Positions 1 through 7,382 of a stretch of DNA of 64,000 bases are shown here, piece after piece. Within the stretch, counting starts at the first letter, position 1, and every line of letters starts with the position of its first letter. The DNA comes from an uncultured Flavobacteriales bacterium. Its GTDB lineage: Bacteria > Bacteroidota > Bacteroidia > Flavobacteriales > UBA1820. Below the pieces are notes generated by a model that was given only the letters and a program-made list of their open reading frames with translations, was not told where the DNA came from and did not search any database. A program made the position numbers and the translations under genes. The stretch lies in NCBI GenBank assembly GCA_902478645.1, contig CABSLV010000007.1:6999-70998 (forward strand). Direction: 5' to 3'.

Positions 1-313
1 GAATACCGAAGCGGTTCTCGGCCAAGGGGTCTTCCCGGCGCAGGCGGTAGTGTGCCAACTCCCCGGTCGAAAAGTCCGAGACGGACACCACCGCGGTCTT
101 TCCCCGGCGGAAGATCTTCTCGAGGATCGGGAAGGTATCGATCTCCCCCTGGCGGCGGATGGGCAGAAACAGGTGCACGGTCGTTGCCGAGCGAAATTCC
201 CGGCTGCGCACTACCGCTTGGCCTACGGCGGCGGAAAGCTCCGCCGCCTTCCCGGACGGAAGTTCCCTGCGGAGCTGCTTGTACTGCGCGCGAAGTTCTT
301 TCTTGGTAGCCAT
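1..313 (-). CDS. 5-formyltetrahydrofolate cyclo-ligase, N-terminal part (cut by window edge)
   Basis: Reading the minus strand from the ATG at 311-313 gives about 104 codons with no stop before the window edge, starting MATKKELRAQYKQLRRELP. That N-terminus, followed by a VHLFLPIRRQGEIDT segment, matches the ATP/substrate-binding start of 5-formyl-THF cyclo-ligase (MTHFS/YgfA family), which converts 5-formyl-THF to 5,10-methenyl-THF in the cytosol. The family is usually about 180-200 residues, so nearly half is missing to the left. The gene is divergent from the YbjQ-like gene. Its immediate upstream region carries a 13-bp direct repeat. Confidence 0.82.
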   Translation of the reverse strand, partial: MATKKELRAQYKQLRRELPSGKAAELSAAVGQAVVRSREFRSATTVHLFLPIRRQGEIDTFPILEKIFRRGKTAVVSVSDFSTGELAHYRLRREDPLAENRFGI

Positions 314-323
314 GGCCCGTTTT

Positions 324-358
324 GTGTCTTTTTATGTCGTCGCGTGTGTCTTTTTATG
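324..358. repeat. 13-bp direct repeat upstream of the cyclo-ligase gene
   Basis: The sequence gtgtctttttatg occurs at 324-336 and again at 346-358, a centre-to-centre distance of 22 bp (two helical turns). It lies 11 bp upstream of the cyclo-ligase ATG on the minus strand. The spacing would suit a regulator binding one face of the helix, but no regulator is known and it could be chance in an A/T-rich leader. Confidence 0.4.
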
Positions 359-514
359 CATTTCCTGTTCGTATCTATCCCCTCCGGGGTGTCTTTTCCG
401 GCCATCCATTCCGGTGCTTTCCCCCTCCGATGCGGACAGCGCGGCGCAAAAACAAAGGGAGGCAGGGTGGATTTTGCACAAAAATCGCTAAATTAGCTAT
501 CCGAATCCATCCCT

Positions 515-847
515 ATGTCAGACATGATCCTTACTACCACACCTTGCATCGAAGGCCGGAAGGTCCAGGACTACCTGGGCATCGTCTCCAGCGAGACCAT
601 CATCGGGGCCAATGTATTCCGCGACTTTTTTGCCAGCATCCGCGATATCGTGGGCGGCCGGTCCGCTTCGTACGAGGAGGTCCTCCGAGAGGCCAAGAAC
701 CATGCTTTGCGGGAACTGGAAGAAAGAGCACGCGCTTTGGGCGCAAACGCCGTGGTCGGCATCGACCTGGACTACGAAACGGTAGGCGAGCGGGGCAGCA
801 TGCTGATGGTAACCGCTTGCGGTACCGCTGTCCGGGTGGAGGACTAA
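515..847 (+). CDS. YbjQ/UPF0145-family protein
   Basis: A 110-residue cytosolic protein. It opens with [38 protein letters not shown] and has the central [29 protein letters not shown] block, both typical of YbjQ (UPF0145, sometimes called a putative heavy-metal-binding domain). Length matches the family (about 105-110). The molecular function is not established. It is a single gene, divergent from the cyclo-ligase; its stop codon overlaps the convergent YbeD-like gene by 4 bp (844-847). An in-frame ATG follows at codon 4, so the exact start is slightly uncertain. Confidence 0.85.
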   Translation: MSDMILTTTPCIEGRKVQDYLGIVSSETIIGANVFRDFFASIRDIVGGRSASYEEVLREAKNHALRELEERARALGANAVVGIDLDYETVGERGSMLMVTACGTAVRVED

Positions 848-1134
848 AGCCGGATCACGCTGGGAATGTCCGCCGTCGCTTTGTATTTTTCCAGAATATC
901 GTCCGCCGACGAAGCCTTCAGGACGATCGTCAGGCTGACGTAGTTCCCTTTGGAGGATGGGGTTTCCGTTACGGTAGTGGCAGAACCCTCGAAGGCTTTT
1001 TCGATCTGCGCCCGGGCGTCGGTATCGGCGCGGACGATGAACTTGAAGGGATACTCTCCCGGGAAACTCATTCCTTTTTCCAGACTCTGGCGGAATTTCT
1101 CGCTGTACAACTGGTCTTTTACGCTTTCTTCCAT
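844..1134 (-). CDS. DUF493 (YbeD-like) family protein
   Basis: A 96-residue protein with the DUF493/YbeD layout: a short acidic start, then [25 protein letters not shown] and a C-terminal sheet-forming [17 protein letters not shown] segment. This is an ACT-like ferredoxin fold expected to regulate something by binding a ligand; the role is unknown in Bacteroidetes. The start lies 6 bp downstream of the waaA stop, so it is almost certainly co-transcribed with waaA. It converges with the YbjQ-like gene, with a 4-bp tail overlap. Confidence 0.8.
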   Translation of the reverse strand: MEESVKDQLYSEKFRQSLEKGMSFPGEYPFKFIVRADTDARAQIEKAFEGSATTVTETPSSKGNYVSLTIVLKASSADDILEKYKATADIPSVIRL

Positions 1135-1140
1135 AGCAGT

Positions 1141-2403
1141 TTACTTTTTATCGGTCAATTCTTCCACCAGCGCCTCGACGATCTTCTGGGTGGCACCGGC
1201 ATTGTTGCGTACAAAATCGCGGGAAGCCATCGCACTGTGGGAAAATGCTTTGGGGTCGTCCAGGAAACGCCCCACGGCTTCGATAAACTCTTCGGAGTCG
1301 CCCACTACCGTCAATCCCCCGCAGCCTTTCAGTCCCACGGCTTCGATGTAGTCGGCATAGTTGGGTCCGCACAGCACCGGACGGCCGAACACGGCCGGCT
1401 CCAACACGTTGTGGATCCCGGAGCGGGTAAAGCCTCCCCCGATCAGGGTCAGGTCGGCATACGAATAGACCTTGGTGAGGATGCCTACCGTATCGAGCAC
1501 CAGTACCCGGGCTGAAGCCAGGTCGGCTCCTTCGCGTTGGGTATACAGCACCGCACCGGGCAGGGCAGCGCACAAGCGGCGTATCCGCTCGGGATGGATG
1601 TCGTGCGGAGCGATGAGGTACTTGACGCCCGGATCGGAGGCTCGCGCGGTGATGAGTGCTTCCATGAGTTCCTCGTCCTTTTCCCAGGCCGAGCCGGCTA
1701 CTACCAGTTTTTTCCCGTCCTTGAAAGCCTCCATGAACGGCAGGGTGTTATCCCGCTTGAGGATGTCCGCCACCCGGTCGAAACGCGTGTCGCCCGCTGC
1801 CCGGCAATTTTTGATCCCGATCGAGCGGAGCAGGGACACGCTCTCTCCGTCTTGGGTGAAGATCCGGGTAAAGAGCGGCAGCAGACGCCGCATGAAACGT
1901 CCATAGGGTTTGAAAAATGCCTGACGGGCATCGAAACGCGCGCTGATCAGGTACAGGGGGATGTGTTCCCGATGGATGCGCTGGAGGAAATTGCCCCAAA
2001 ACTCGTACTTGATAAACACGGCTGCGGCCGGACGTACCATCCGTACGAAGTCGCGCGCCGCGCTGGGCGTATCGAAAGGCAGGTAAGTTACAATATCGGC
2101 TCCCGGATAGTCCTTGCGCACGTTGTACCCCGAGGGGGAAAAGAACGTCAGCAGGATCCGCACCTCGGGCATGCGACGGCGCAGGGTCTCCAAGACGGGA
2201 CGACCCTGTTCGAACTCTCCCAACGAGGCGGCATGGAACCACACGATGCGGCTGCCCTGAGGCAAGGCGGCCAAACGCTGGCGAAGCGTACGCCGCCAAT
2301 GGTTGCGCCCGGCAGCTGCCTGACGGCTCTTGGTGTTGAACACCCCATGCACACGCAGCAAGCCCGGAAGGGTACGCATCGAGAGGTTGTAAAAAATATT
2401 CAT
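1141..2403 (-). CDS. waaA: 3-deoxy-D-manno-octulosonic acid (Kdo) transferase
   Basis: A 420-residue WaaA/KdtA enzyme (GT30) that moves Kdo from CMP-Kdo onto lipid A precursor at the cytoplasmic face of the inner membrane. Visible landmarks are a short hydrophobic/basic N-terminus, the HAASLGEFEQGRPVLE block with the catalytic-type Glu (about residue 63), KYEFWGNFL, GDTRFDRV, GSAWEKDEE and the CMP-Kdo-binding GGGFTRSGIHNVLEP region. Length is normal for the family. It is followed after 6 bp by the DUF493 gene and preceded by dnaG with a 95-bp gap, so it may belong to the dnaG transcript or have its own promoter. Confidence 0.95.
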   Translation of the reverse strand: MNIFYNLSMRTLPGLLRVHGVFNTKSRQAAAGRNHWRRTLRQRLAALPQGSRIVWFHAASLGEFEQGRPVLETLRRRMPEVRILLTFFSPSGYNVRKDYPGADIVTYLPFDTPSAARDFVRMVRPAAAVFIKYEFWGNFLQRIHREHIPLYLISARFDARQAFFKPYGRFMRRLLPLFTRIFTQDGESVSLLRSIGIKNCRAAGDTRFDRVADILKRDNTLPFMEAFKDGKKLVVAGSAWEKDEELMEALITARASDPGVKYLIAPHDIHPERIRRLCAALPGAVLYTQREGADLASARVLVLDTVGILTKVYSYADLTLIGGGFTRSGIHNVLEPAVFGRPVLCGPNYADYIEAVGLKGCGGLTVVGDSEEFIEAVGRFLDDPKAFSHSAMASRDFVRNNAGATQKIVEALVEELTDKK

Positions 2404-2498
2404 GACTGTATCGATCGATTAGATTTTTTCCACATATTCCGTTGTGCTTTCCCTTTCGCTCTGTTCCCGGCAGAAAGGCTCCGCAACACTGCATCCCG

Positions 2499-4478
2499 TT
2501 ACACCACGCGATTGCCCAGTTCCTTGCTCAAACGGGTGCGGATCTCGAGCAAGGTCTTCCACTCTTCCATGAGGGCTTCCCGCTGCGTGTCGGACAAAGG
2601 GTTCTCCTGGGAAAACTCTCCCTGGATCTCCGCCATGCGGGTGCGCAGGTACGCATCCTGATAGCGCAGGACCAGATCCCGCGTATAGGCAGCCGCTACG
2701 GCTGAAAAGTCGCGCACCGGAACCCCCATGCGCTCCCACCCATCCAAACGATATTCCTCGGCCAGCAGCGACGAGACAGCCTCGACCATCGCCTGATCCT
2801 CGCTGCGCAGCAGGGCGGAGACATCGATGGCGCAACCGGCCCCCACCTGCACCCGGATGGCCTCGTAGATGGCATTGAGCGTGGCGTCGCGCAGGGAAAG
2901 TCCCTCGGCCGACAACGAATCGACGATCTCCCGGGCTACGGTGGTCCGTTCGGTCTCCAGGTGCTCGGTGGTCGTCCCGTCGGGATTGTCGTCCAGCACG
3001 GGTTCTTCGACCTCGATCTCCATGTCCCCGTAACGGAGCATCGTGGCTACCATGTCGCGTTCGAGGGCGGAAAAAGGATCGGCCGAGGGGCGGGGTTCTC
3101 GGTCCACCTCCAGGCGCTCGCGCATCCGGGCTGCCTGGGCGGCCCGGTCGGCCGCAGCGCGGTATTCCTGGCGGTTGTGTTCGTCGATCTGCGCCAGCTC
3201 GCGAAACAGCGAACTCTCCGAGACGTCCATGATGCGGGAAGCCTCGCGCAGGTACACCTCGCGCTTGATGTAGTCCGATATTTTCGAGATGGACACCACG
3301 ATGTCCCGCACCAGACGGGACTTGAGGATGGGATCGCCGGAGGCTTCCTCGAGCAGCATCCGCGCCTTGAAATCGATGAAGTCCGTCCGGTTCTTCTCCA
3401 GATAGTCCTTGAGCTGCTCAGCGGTGTGCTTGCGCGCGAACGAATCGGGATCGTCGTTGTCCGGAAAGGTGAGCACGCGCACGTTCATGTCGGCCGCCAG
3501 TAGCATGTCGATGCCCCGGAACGAAGCCTTGATGCCGGGGGTGTCCCCGTCGTAGAGCACGGTGATGTTCTGGGTGAGGCGTTTGATCAGGCGGATCTGC
3601 CCGTCGGTGAGCGAGGTGCCGGAGGAGGCCACCACGTTTTCCACCCCGGCCTGGTGCATGGATATGACGTCCGTATAACCTTCCACCAGGTAGCACGAAT
3701 CCTGCCGCACGATGGCGTTTTTGGCCTGATAGAGACCATAGAGGATGTCGCTCTTGTGGTAGATGGGGTTCTCGGGCGAATTGAGGTACTTGGCAATGGT
3801 CTTTTCGGTCTGCATCGTCCGCGCGCCGAAACCGGCCACGCGCCCCGAAAACGAGTGGATGGGAAAGACCACGCGCCCGCGGAAACGGTCGGTATAGCGT
3901 CCGTCGTCCCGTCGGATGGACAGCCCGGAGGTTTCGAGGTATTCGGCCTGATACCCGGCCTTGAGCGCCGCTTCGGTGAAGGCGGACCAAGCTTCGGGGG
4001 AGTATCCGAGGCCGAATTTTTCGATCGTAGCGTCGGAAAATCCCCGCTGGCGGAAATACGTCAGTCCGACATTGCGCCCTTCGGGGGTCTGGTGCAGCTG
4101 CTCGCGAAACCACTGGGCGGCGTATTCGGTAACCACGTACAGGCTCTCGCGTTCGTCGGCTTCCTGTTTGGCCTGGGGAGAGAGCTGGGTTTCCTCGATC
4201 TCGATCCCGTATTTTTTGGCGATATGACGGATGGCTTCGGGATAAGAGCAATGCTCGATCTCCATGATGAAGGTAACCATGCTGCCTCCCTTGCCCGAGG
4301 AGAAGTCTTTCCAGATACCCTTGGAGGGAGATACGACAAACGAAGGGGTCTTTTCGTCGTTGAACGGAGAAAGGCCTTTGTAGTTGGCCCCGGCACGTTT
4401 GAGCACGACGAAATCGCCCACCACTTCCTCGATGCGCGCTTCGGAAAACACCCGGTCTATCGTCTGGCGGGAGATCAT
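2499..4478 (-). CDS. dnaG: DNA primase DnaG, zinc-ligand-less variant
   Basis: A 659-residue primase that makes RNA primers at the replication fork. The N-terminal domain (1-100) starts MISRQTIDRVFSEARIEEVV and has the GLSPFNDEKTPSFVVSPSKG region of the zinc ribbon. The four ligand positions are occupied by Ser37, Asn40, Asp58 and Ser61 instead of Cys-His-Cys-Cys, with the normal x2-x17-x2 spacing kept. The TOPRIM core follows (YLVEGYTDVISMHQAG, VLYDGDTPGIKAS), then a long helical C-terminal region for helicase contact. The ATG overlaps the TGA of the upstream DUF6909 gene (ATGA), which suggests translational coupling. I recall a similar ligand-less motif in other Bacteroidetes, so this is probably a lineage trait and not decay. 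Confidence 0.95.
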   Translation of the reverse strand: MISRQTIDRVFSEARIEEVVGDFVVLKRAGANYKGLSPFNDEKTPSFVVSPSKGIWKDFSSGKGGSMVTFIMEIEHCSYPEAIRHIAKKYGIEIEETQLSPQAKQEADERESLYVVTEYAAQWFREQLHQTPEGRNVGLTYFRQRGFSDATIEKFGLGYSPEAWSAFTEAALKAGYQAEYLETSGLSIRRDDGRYTDRFRGRVVFPIHSFSGRVAGFGARTMQTEKTIAKYLNSPENPIYHKSDILYGLYQAKNAIVRQDSCYLVEGYTDVISMHQAGVENVVASSGTSLTDGQIRLIKRLTQNITVLYDGDTPGIKASFRGIDMLLAADMNVRVLTFPDNDDPDSFARKHTAEQLKDYLEKNRTDFIDFKARMLLEEASGDPILKSRLVRDIVVSISKISDYIKREVYLREASRIMDVSESSLFRELAQIDEHNRQEYRAAADRAAQAARMRERLEVDREPRPSADPFSALERDMVATMLRYGDMEIEVEEPVLDDNPDGTTTEHLETERTTVAREIVDSLSAEGLSLRDATLNAIYEAIRVQVGAGCAIDVSALLRSEDQAMVEAVSSLLAEEYRLDGWERMGVPVRDFSAVAAAYTRDLVLRYQDAYLRTRMAEIQGEFSQENPLSDTQREALMEEWKTLLEIRTRLSKELGNRVV

Positions 4479-6163
4479 CGTGCGAAAGAGATTTGCGGGA
4501 GAATCTTCCCGAGTATTTTTTCAGTAACCAGGTACGTAGGCCGCACCCCTGCCTCGCCCAAAGGCCCGGAAGCCAGGGTGAGGGAAGTGTCCAGGGGATT
4601 GTCCGAAGCGTAATACGCGTAGTTCAACTGCACGTCCCGCGAGATGTTGCCCCGGATGCGCGAATGGGCCTGGATGGCCTTCTGGTAGTGTGCACCTTCC
4701 ATTTCCAGCCCGATGGCACGCCAGGAGGAACGGTGGAAAAACTCCAGCACGTCCTTGTTCTGCAACGAAGTCCCCAGCACGGTGATCAGCGGCCCTTCGA
4801 ACACGCGCAGGCCGCACCCCTGAAAGTCGTCCTCGGAAAGCGCGTTGTCCAGCGGATAGTTGTCCGCCGTCCCCTCGAAGATATAAGCGGTAGGCACCAT
4901 GATGTCGCCCTTGCCGCCTTCCAGAATGCCGGCTTTTCCCATGATGGATACCGAACGTACATCCAGGTATTCCTTTCCGCCCTGCGGCCGGTCGATGGGC
5001 TTGAGCAGTTCGTCCATGATCTCGAACGCCTGCTCGCCGAAAGCGTAGTCCAGCACGAACAGCACGGGGGCCTGGTCCTCGGGCAGTGCTTCAAAATGCT
5101 TTGCCAGCAAGGGGACCACCCGGATGTCGAAGATCTGCACATCGACGCTGGCTCCGGTGGCATCGGCCACATAGGTCATGCCGTGGGATTCCGCATAGCG
5201 CGAAACGAGTTCGCGCAGCGCATGGTTCTTTTCCCGGGAAAGGGTGAGGTAGAGCCCCTCCGGCACTTTCTTTCCGGACTGCTCCAACGCATCCCGGGCA
5301 TAGAGGATGTTCATCACGCTGTGCATGTTGGCACTGATGATGTGCAAGGGGCGTTTTTCCAGCCCGAGTTCCACCAGGCGGTTCTTGACCTGGACGGCCC
5401 AGCGTTCTCCGTGCACATGGTGCCCGATCCGTTCACGAAGCAGGGAGGAGAAGACGATCTCACGATCTTTGCCCTCGGCAGCTTCCTGCAGGGACAGCCG
5501 CCCCATGTGGTACACCAGGCGGAAGATGCGGTCCGGATCGTCCGGGGTGGCAAACTTGTCGTACACCGCCCGGATCTCCTCGAACGAGCGTCCCAGGAGG
5601 ATGGACAGATACGAGAGATACACCTCGCGGGTGTTCTCGTCCAAAGCGGCTGGCTGGCAGACGAGCTGCTCGATCTTGCGCCACTCGCGGGAGGTGCCTC
5701 CTTCGGGCAGGCGGGCATGGCGCATGATCTTGTCCGCTTCGTTGTACAAAAAAGTAAGATGGGTGAGCGCGTCGTAAATCTCGGACCGGCCGTGCGTCAC
5801 CTGGATGTTCATCTGGTCGGCGTCGATGCGGAAACACAAGTGGCGGCGGCGTGCAGGGACGATGGGCTCGAAGGCGGTCTCGAAGCCTTCCTCGGAAGTG
5901 AAGTGGATGTAGCGGCACTCCTCGATGCCTCGGGGCAAACGATCCACGACGTAGGTCAGTCCGTTGAGTTCCACCTTGTCCGGATCGGCGATCGAGCCGT
6001 AGATCTCGGGGGAGAGTTCCAACAGGCTGCTCCGAAGGGACTCCCCGGAAACGCCTCCCGGTTTGTAAAAGCCCCGGTTGAACAAATGGCGCATGGTGAT
6101 GTACAGTCGCTCGATGGCACTGCTGGATTCCTGCGCCCGGGTTCGTTTCTTTTGCGGCAACAT
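4475..6163 (-). CDS. DUF6909-family protein of unknown function
   Basis: A 562-residue protein when started at MLPQKKRTRAQESSS (ATG 6161-6163). The frame stays open further upstream, but that extension is low-complexity Pro/Arg and lies beyond a promoter-like TACCTTTA, so I reject it. I recognise it as the Bacteroidetes family DUF6909. No catalytic role is established. The C-terminal third contains FEGPLITVLGTSLQNKDVLEFF and GLEMEGAHYQKAI (about 485-497), resembling the nucleoside-binding 'EMEG' segment of nucleoside phosphorylases and MTA/SAH nucleosidases. That is an inference from one motif. It is the first gene before dnaG and overlaps it by 4 bp. Confidence 0.75.
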   Translation of the reverse strand: MLPQKKRTRAQESSSAIERLYITMRHLFNRGFYKPGGVSGESLRSSLLELSPEIYGSIADPDKVELNGLTYVVDRLPRGIEECRYIHFTSEEGFETAFEPIVPARRRHLCFRIDADQMNIQVTHGRSEIYDALTHLTFLYNEADKIMRHARLPEGGTSREWRKIEQLVCQPAALDENTREVYLSYLSILLGRSFEEIRAVYDKFATPDDPDRIFRLVYHMGRLSLQEAAEGKDREIVFSSLLRERIGHHVHGERWAVQVKNRLVELGLEKRPLHIISANMHSVMNILYARDALEQSGKKVPEGLYLTLSREKNHALRELVSRYAESHGMTYVADATGASVDVQIFDIRVVPLLAKHFEALPEDQAPVLFVLDYAFGEQAFEIMDELLKPIDRPQGGKEYLDVRSVSIMGKAGILEGGKGDIMVPTAYIFEGTADNYPLDNALSEDDFQGCGLRVFEGPLITVLGTSLQNKDVLEFFHRSSWRAIGLEMEGAHYQKAIQAHSRIRGNISRDVQLNYAYYASDNPLDTSLTLASGPLGEAGVRPTYLVTEKILGKILPQISFAR

Positions 6164-6180
6164 AGGATGGTTTCTTTCGG

Positions 6181-6188
6181 TAAAGGTA
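6181..6188 (-). promoter_or_regulatory. Probable -7 element of the DUF6909-dnaG transcript
   Basis: The minus strand reads TACCTTTA, one mismatch from TAnnTTTG, 17 bp upstream of the chosen DUF6909 start. No TTTG-type -33 element sits at the right distance. Confidence 0.4.
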
Positions 6189-6248
6189 CGAATTTTTGCG
6201 GCGTGCCGGACAGCCCGTTGCGGGCGGCGGCCAGGGGGTGGCGGCGGA

Positions 6249-7184
6249 TCAGTCCAGCGCGCGGATCTTCTCCAGGATGGCGCGAGCCATCTTGCGGTTG
6301 GATTCGTGGGTCCACCCGGCGATGTGGGGGGTGAGCACCACCCGGGGCGAATGCACCAGGTAGGAGAACTCCTCGGGCAGCTCCCCTTGAAAGAAGTCCT
6401 CGAACGAGGATTTTTCGTACTCCAGCACATCGAGCGCCGCTCCCGTTACCCGGCCTTGTTCCATGGCCCGGACCAGATCGCGGGTGACGCAGCAGGCGCC
6501 CCGTGCCGTATTGATGAAATAGATCGGTTTTTTGAACCCTTCGAAAAACGCCCGGTCGGCCATCGCCCGGGTGAGCGGGGTGAGCGGTACATGGAGGCTG
6601 ACGATGTCCGCCCGCTCGAACAGTTCGTCCATCGAAGCGCGGCGGGCATACGCATCGGAATAGTCCCCTTCCTTGATGTCGTACGCGAGGGTCTCCACGC
6701 CGAAGCCCGAAATGCAGCGGGCGAACGATCCGCCCATGTTTCCGTAACCGATGATGCCTACGGTGCGTCCCTGTATTTCGTACCCGCGGTTGCCTTCGCG
6801 GATCCAGCGGCCGCTGCGCACCTGGGCGTCGGCGATGGCGATGCGGCGCATCAGGGTAAGCAGCATCCCGACGGCGTGTTCGCCCACTGCCTGGCGGTTG
6901 CCTTCGGGGGCGGCGATGAGCCGAATGCCTTTCGAGGCGGCGTATTCGGTGTCGATGTTTTCCAGTCCGGCGCCTACCCGGGCGATAAAGCGCAGGGAAG
7001 TCCCGGCGTCGATAAACGCGCGGTCTATCTTGAAACGGCTGCGGATGATGATCCCCTGGTAGCGTCCCAGGGTGGCTTGTACCGCTTCCTTGGGCGAAGT
7101 ATTGTCCAGGGTGCAACGATGCCCGTCGGCGGTGAGCTGCTCCCACAGCCAGGGATCGGTCGTGTCAATAAAAAGAATGTCCAT
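6249..7184 (-). CDS. D-isomer-specific 2-hydroxyacid dehydrogenase (SerA-like)
   Basis: A 311-residue NAD-dependent dehydrogenase starting MDILFIDTTDPWLWEQL (ATG 7182-7184). The frame runs 19 codons further upstream, but only across half of a large hairpin. It has the Rossmann motif VGIIGYGNMGGSFARC, the catalytic Arg in INTARGACCV, the Glu region LDVLEYEKSSF and the His in VLTPHIAGWTHES. The best guess for substrate is 3-phosphoglycerate (serine synthesis) because close relatives in Bacteroidetes carry that label; other 2-hydroxyacids are possible. No serC lies nearby. It stands alone between the hairpin at 7211-7264 and the DUF6909 promoter. Confidence 0.85.
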   Translation of the reverse strand: MDILFIDTTDPWLWEQLTADGHRCTLDNTSPKEAVQATLGRYQGIIIRSRFKIDRAFIDAGTSLRFIARVGAGLENIDTEYAASKGIRLIAAPEGNRQAVGEHAVGMLLTLMRRIAIADAQVRSGRWIREGNRGYEIQGRTVGIIGYGNMGGSFARCISGFGVETLAYDIKEGDYSDAYARRASMDELFERADIVSLHVPLTPLTRAMADRAFFEGFKKPIYFINTARGACCVTRDLVRAMEQGRVTGAALDVLEYEKSSFEDFFQGELPEEFSYLVHSPRVVLTPHIAGWTHESNRKMARAILEKIRALD

Positions 7185-7210
7185 GTCTTTTCGTGTTTTT
7201 ATCTCTTTAC

Positions 7211-7264
7211 AGCAGGTTTCCGCCCGGGAAAGGATCATCATCCCTTCCCGGGCGGAAACCTGCT
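7211..7264. repeat. Large perfect hairpin between DUF4301 and dehydrogenase genes
   Basis: The arms agcaggtttccgcccgggaa (7211-7230) and its exact reverse complement (7245-7264) form a 20-bp stem around a 14-nt spacer, extendable by two pairs past one mismatch. On the plus strand it is followed by ttttt, but no plus-strand gene precedes it. On the minus strand, where the genes run, no U-tract follows. It may be a transcript-end or RNA-stabilising structure after the DUF4301 gene, or a dispersed palindrome. Confidence 0.8.
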
Positions 7265-7382
7265 TTTTCCCGTTCTTTTTTCAAAACTTTTTCACCGCTC
7301 TCCTGCTCCTTTTCCTCTCTCTTCTCCCCCCCCTTTGGCGCAGGGAAAAACGGCAGGGTTTCACGGGGCAAGGGCAGAGCGA

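Noticed and set aside
489..496. TAAATTAG upstream of the YbjQ-like gene (and again near 35010 before aqpZ) as a -7 promoter element
   Set aside because: The TTTG motif is broken, and no -33 element lies 19-21 bp upstream, so support is too weak to annotate.
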